Shown: positions 5,668-7,005 of the stretch, piece by piece
Layout of the letters: each line of letters starts with the position of its first letter
How positions within the stretch are numbered: position 1 is the first letter of the stretch
Assembly (NCBI RefSeq): GCF_003461245.1
Contig: NZ_QTWS01000065.1
Location: 2,088-9,092, forward strand
Length of the DNA stretch: 7,005 bases
From: Blautia sp. AF19-10LB
Lineage (GTDB): Bacteria > Bacillota > Clostridia > Lachnospirales > Lachnospiraceae
Direction: 5' to 3'
Translations under genes and position numbers: made by a program
The notes under the pieces: model-generated
Databases searched by the model: none
Seen by the model: the letters and a program-made list of their open reading frames with translations, nothing else
What the model was told of the DNA's origin: nothing

Positions 5668-6043
5668 GAAAGATCTCTCCGATACGTGACAGGAGTTCTG
5701 CTGAAACGGAATTGGATATCTCTACAGAGACCGGTCCTTTTCGGATGATGATATCCGGATGGAATCCATTTCTGACAGACTCCTGTTTTATTGGAAGGCT
5801 GATCTCTGCAAACGAGATCTTTTGCGGTCTGGTTTCATCTGCCGGGTCTGTGATAAGCGAAAGATCCTTTGATGTCGAAGCAGCAAAAGCTTCTTTTCTG
5901 AGGATCCTTTGCCAGTAAAAGAATTGTTTGTCTGAGATCCCATTAGCCCGGCACCATTCAGTCTTATTCATACCGCTGTTCAAACATTCATTCATGATCT
6001 GGGTCCAATGTTCAATGCGGACCTGACGTGTGATCTTATCCAT
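5657..6043 (-). CDS. tnpA: IS66 family protein TnpA (helix-turn-helix)
   Basis: This 128-residue protein is the first IS66 protein, a small DNA-binding partner of the transposase. The N-terminal part holds the helix-turn-helix signature of the family: HWTQIMNECLNSG (12-24), then NKTEWCRANGISDKQFFYWQ (26-45). The C-terminal half is less conserved, with a stretch (PDIIIRKGPVSVEIS) typical of the conserved end strands in this family. An AAAGGAG site (6051-6057 on the opposite strand) lies 7 nt before the ATG, and a 16-of-17 copy of the inner hairpin found before tnpC sits immediately upstream of it. It overlaps tnpB by 11 bp, giving a tnpA-tnpB operon. Confidence 0.93.
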   Translation of the reverse strand: MDKITRQVRIEHWTQIMNECLNSGMNKTEWCRANGISDKQFFYWQRILRKEAFAASTSKDLSLITDPADETRPQKISFAEISLPIKQESVRNGFHPDIIIRKGPVSVEISNSVSAELLSRIGEIFHAE

Positions 6044-6057
6044 AAGATTTCTCCTTT

Positions 6058-6074
6058 AAAAAACTTTTAGTTTT
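6058..6074 (-). repeat. short hairpin motif before tnpA, repeated before tnpC
   Basis: A6CTTTTAGTTTT at 6058-6074 matches 5132-5148 at 16 of 17 bases. Both copies form an AAAACT/AGTTTT hairpin with a 3-nt loop. This copy touches the tnpA ribosome binding site. Confidence 0.55.
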
Positions 6075-6082
6075 ACAAAGGG

Positions 6083-6091
6083 ATTATCTCA
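6083..6091 (-). promoter_or_regulatory. possible extended -10 promoter for tnpA
   Basis: On the minus strand, TGAGATAAT resembles an extended -10 (TG, one base, GATAAT, 5 of 6 in the hexamer). There is no good -35. It lies about 40 bp before the tnpA start and inside the IS, so it would serve the tnpA-tnpB operon. Confidence 0.35.
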
Positions 6092-6112
6092 TGGTTTTAG
6101 GCCAAAAGCACG

Positions 6113-6127
6113 GTACTAACTATTTAC
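6113..6127 (-). repeat. IS66 terminal inverted repeat, tnpA end
   Basis: Read on the minus strand this end is GTAAATAGTTAGTAC, matching the other end at 11 of 15 positions. The flanking CGTATACC follows it on the plus strand. Confidence 0.75.
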
Positions 6128-6197
6128 CGTATACCTATATACAGCAACCGACAACAACAAAAATCGTTCGATAAATTTCAACGAGTTTCGACGGAAA

Positions 6198-6228
6198 AAG
6201 AGATTCCACATCATAAGTGGAACCTCTT
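6198..6228 (-). terminator. intrinsic terminator, best on the minus strand
   Basis: AAGAG and TTCCAC (6198-6202, 6204-6209) pair with GTGGAA and CTCTT (6217-6222, 6224-6228), leaving one A-C mismatch and a 7-nt loop. On the minus strand the stem runs into TTTTT; on the plus strand the tail is only ATTTATT. It would end minus-strand transcripts coming from the Nudix side before the IS. Confidence 0.6.
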
Positions 6229-6286
6229 ATTTATTAACGTAATGAACAATCAGATACTTTTATATTTGGGGCCAATTTAGGCCATT

Positions 6287-6403
6287 TCAATTTTTGTTCC
6301 GCTGTCTACTCTTAAAACTATGGTGCTTATAGCAGAAACTGCACCACCAATCGTCTGCACAGAAGGTACAAAAAATACAGTTTTTAACTTTTAATGATTT
6401 CAT
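6287..6403 (-). CDS. possible Cys-rich microprotein, 38 residues (doubtful)
   Basis: A minus-strand frame from ATG 6403 to TGA 6287-6289 encodes 38 residues with five cysteines and two histidines packed into 20 positions: C9-x2-C12-x2-C15-x5-C21-x2-C24-x2-H27-H28, followed by a basic tail (KSRQRNKN). This is suggestive of a metal-binding knuckle. However, the ribosome site (GGCGAG about 9 nt upstream) is weak, the frame is short, and another open frame overlaps it. I do not recognise it. It lies between the Nudix gene and the minus-strand terminator at 6198-6228, so it could be transcribed. Confidence 0.2.
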   Translation of the reverse strand: MKSLKVKNCIFCTFCADDWWCSFCYKHHSFKSRQRNKN

Positions 6404-6507
6404 TTATTTTCTCGCCAATTTTGGGAGAGCATTTAATTAATTTGTATTACCATCTTTAATTATCCAGTTTAATAAGAATAATTCCTATAAATTCTACGTA
6501 TTTTTAC

Positions 6508-6942
6508 TTAGTCAGTATTAATGGAATAAGTAATCCCTGTCGTTAAATATTTATTGTGTAATAGCTCTTTAAATGGCAAAAATAATTGTTCAGAAAATTC
6601 ATCTATATTATACCAACCGTAAGCAGCCACCTCTCTCTCTTCTGGAATAATAACGGATTCTTTATCAATAGTCGCCATCATCCATATAGAAATATAATGT
6701 GTGTTCTCATCTTGATGAATATCATTTGTCACACCCAAAAAAGTAAATTCATTTATTTTAATGCCTATTTCTTCTTGGCATTCACGCATAGCACAATGAA
6801 CAATAGATTCATTCTTCTCTAAATGCCCACCCGGAGTACTCCAACATCCATTGCCCAACTTATTTTTTCTTTTAAGCAGTAACACTTCTTCTTCCTGATT
6901 TTTTACTAATACGGCTACGCCTACACCAATATCTCTTAACAT
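6508..6942 (-). CDS. Nudix hydrolase, NUDT15/MutT-like
   Basis: This 144-residue cytosolic enzyme should hydrolyse a nucleoside di- or triphosphate, or a similar X-linked diphosphate, with Mg2+ or Mn2+. The Nudix box G-x5-E-x7-R-E-U-x-E-E-x-G-U is complete at 39-61 (G39, E45, R53, E54, E57, E58, G60), except that the U position after RE is Cys55 rather than Ile, Leu or Val. Flanking features (GVGVAVLV start, LLLKRKNKLGNGCWSTPGG, FLGVTNDIH, HYISIWMMA, then FLPFKELL near the end) resemble the NUDT15-type group, which cleaves (d)NTPs including damaged or modified ones. The exact substrate cannot be told from sequence. A GGGAGG site (6950-6955, opposite strand) lies 7 nt before the ATG. No promoter fits in the remaining upstream bases, so the transcript probably starts outside the window. 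It seems unrelated to the IS. Confidence 0.92.
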   Translation of the reverse strand: MLRDIGVGVAVLVKNQEEEVLLLKRKNKLGNGCWSTPGGHLEKNESIVHCAMRECQEEIGIKINEFTFLGVTNDIHQDENTHYISIWMMATIDKESVIIPEEREVAAYGWYNIDEFSEQLFLPFKELLHNKYLTTGITYSINTD

Positions 6943-6975
6943 AAACTTTCCTCCCTATATAGTCAAGTCTTTTTT

Positions 6976-6997
6976 CCTTGAAAATCAAGGATTTTTT
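6976..6997 (+). terminator. weak hairpin with T run upstream of the Nudix gene
   Basis: CCTTGA (6976-6981) and TCAAGG (6985-6990) pair around AAA, followed by ATTTTTT on the plus strand. The stem is only 6 bp. It faces against the Nudix gene, so it may stop transcripts entering the next region from the left. Confidence 0.35.
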
Positions 6998-7005
6998 AGT
7001 GTTTC

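Larger units (their letters stand above)
3343..6127 (-). mobile_element. IS66-family insertion sequence, about 2785 bp
   Basis: The element carries the full IS66 gene set tnpA, tnpB and tnpC on the minus strand, bounded by terminal inverted repeats that begin GTAAAT, the hallmark IS66 end. Its length fits the family. Its genes look richer in G+C than the flanking host genes, as expected of a recent arrival. Flanking DNA is TGTATACG on the left (3335-3342) and CGTATACC on the right (6128-6135), a 6-of-8 match to the 8-bp duplication IS66 elements usually make. It interrupts the small conserved gene at 3169. All three reading frames are intact, so the element may still be active. Confidence 0.9.
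6128..6507. other. 380-bp region without a convincing gene
   Basis: Between the IS and the Nudix gene I see a hairpin terminator (6198-6228) and several short frames. One is a Cys-rich 38-codon frame, listed separately. Another is a minus-strand frame with no start that ends near 6280 in TIGGAVSAISTIVLRVDS; it may be the tail of a decayed gene. The truncated gene interrupted by the IS does not resume here in any plus-strand frame. Confidence 0.4.

Noticed and set aside
1..7005. CRISPR array, tRNA or rRNA genes, multi-gene defence island
   Set aside because: No evenly spaced repeats, no cloverleaf-like or rRNA-like sequence was seen, and only one defence-type gene is present.

Overview
The window looks like an accessory stretch of a low-GC Firmicutes chromosome, probably a gut Lachnospiraceae/Clostridia species. 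This is inferred from AT-rich host genes, strong AGGAG-type ribosome binding sites and the style of the IS66 proteins; no rRNA, tRNA or other taxonomic marker is present. Five protein genes look intact: an ApeA-like HEPN protein, three IS66 transposition genes and a Nudix hydrolase. Around them lie at least four broken or truncated genes, so the region reads as a worn landing zone for mobile DNA.

Left part (1-1500). A minus-strand reading frame for a small two-helix membrane protein is interrupted by TGA (59-403). A plus-strand zinc-ribbon protein with a clear promoter, a good ribosome binding site and a strong terminator is split by one in-frame TAG between its two Cys-x2-Cys knuckles (780-1073, or 663-1073 with the first ATG). 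A decayed excisionase/helix-turn-helix gene lies on the minus strand (1270-1480). Two one-base deletions and two stops were found by reading its frames by hand.

Centre (1500-3400). The excisionase remnant is divergent from a 457-residue ApeA-like protein (1639-3012) carrying the HEPN ribonuclease motif R-N-W-L-S-H. It has its own extended -10 promoter and a probable terminator, and looks like a one-gene abortive-infection defence system. Next comes a small conserved-looking gene (from 3169) that is cut after about 58 codons by an IS66 element.

IS66 element (3343-6127, about 2785 bp). It has GTAA-type terminal inverted repeats and is transcribed on the minus strand as tnpA-tnpB-(gap)-tnpC. 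tnpA and tnpB overlap by 11 bp. The 292-bp gap before tnpC holds mutually exclusive inverted repeats that could act as a folding switch. TnpC keeps the DDE residues but lacks the usual zinc-finger cysteines. The flanks share GTATAC, but the expected 8-bp target duplication matches at only 6 of 8 positions, and the interrupted gene does not resume on the right side.

Right part (6128-7005). A non-coding stretch with a minus-strand terminator and a doubtful Cys-rich micro-ORF is followed by a complete NUDT15/MutT-like Nudix hydrolase on the minus strand (6508-6942).

The most system-like content is the ApeA-like defence gene beside a dead excisionase gene and an IS. No multi-gene novel system is evident.
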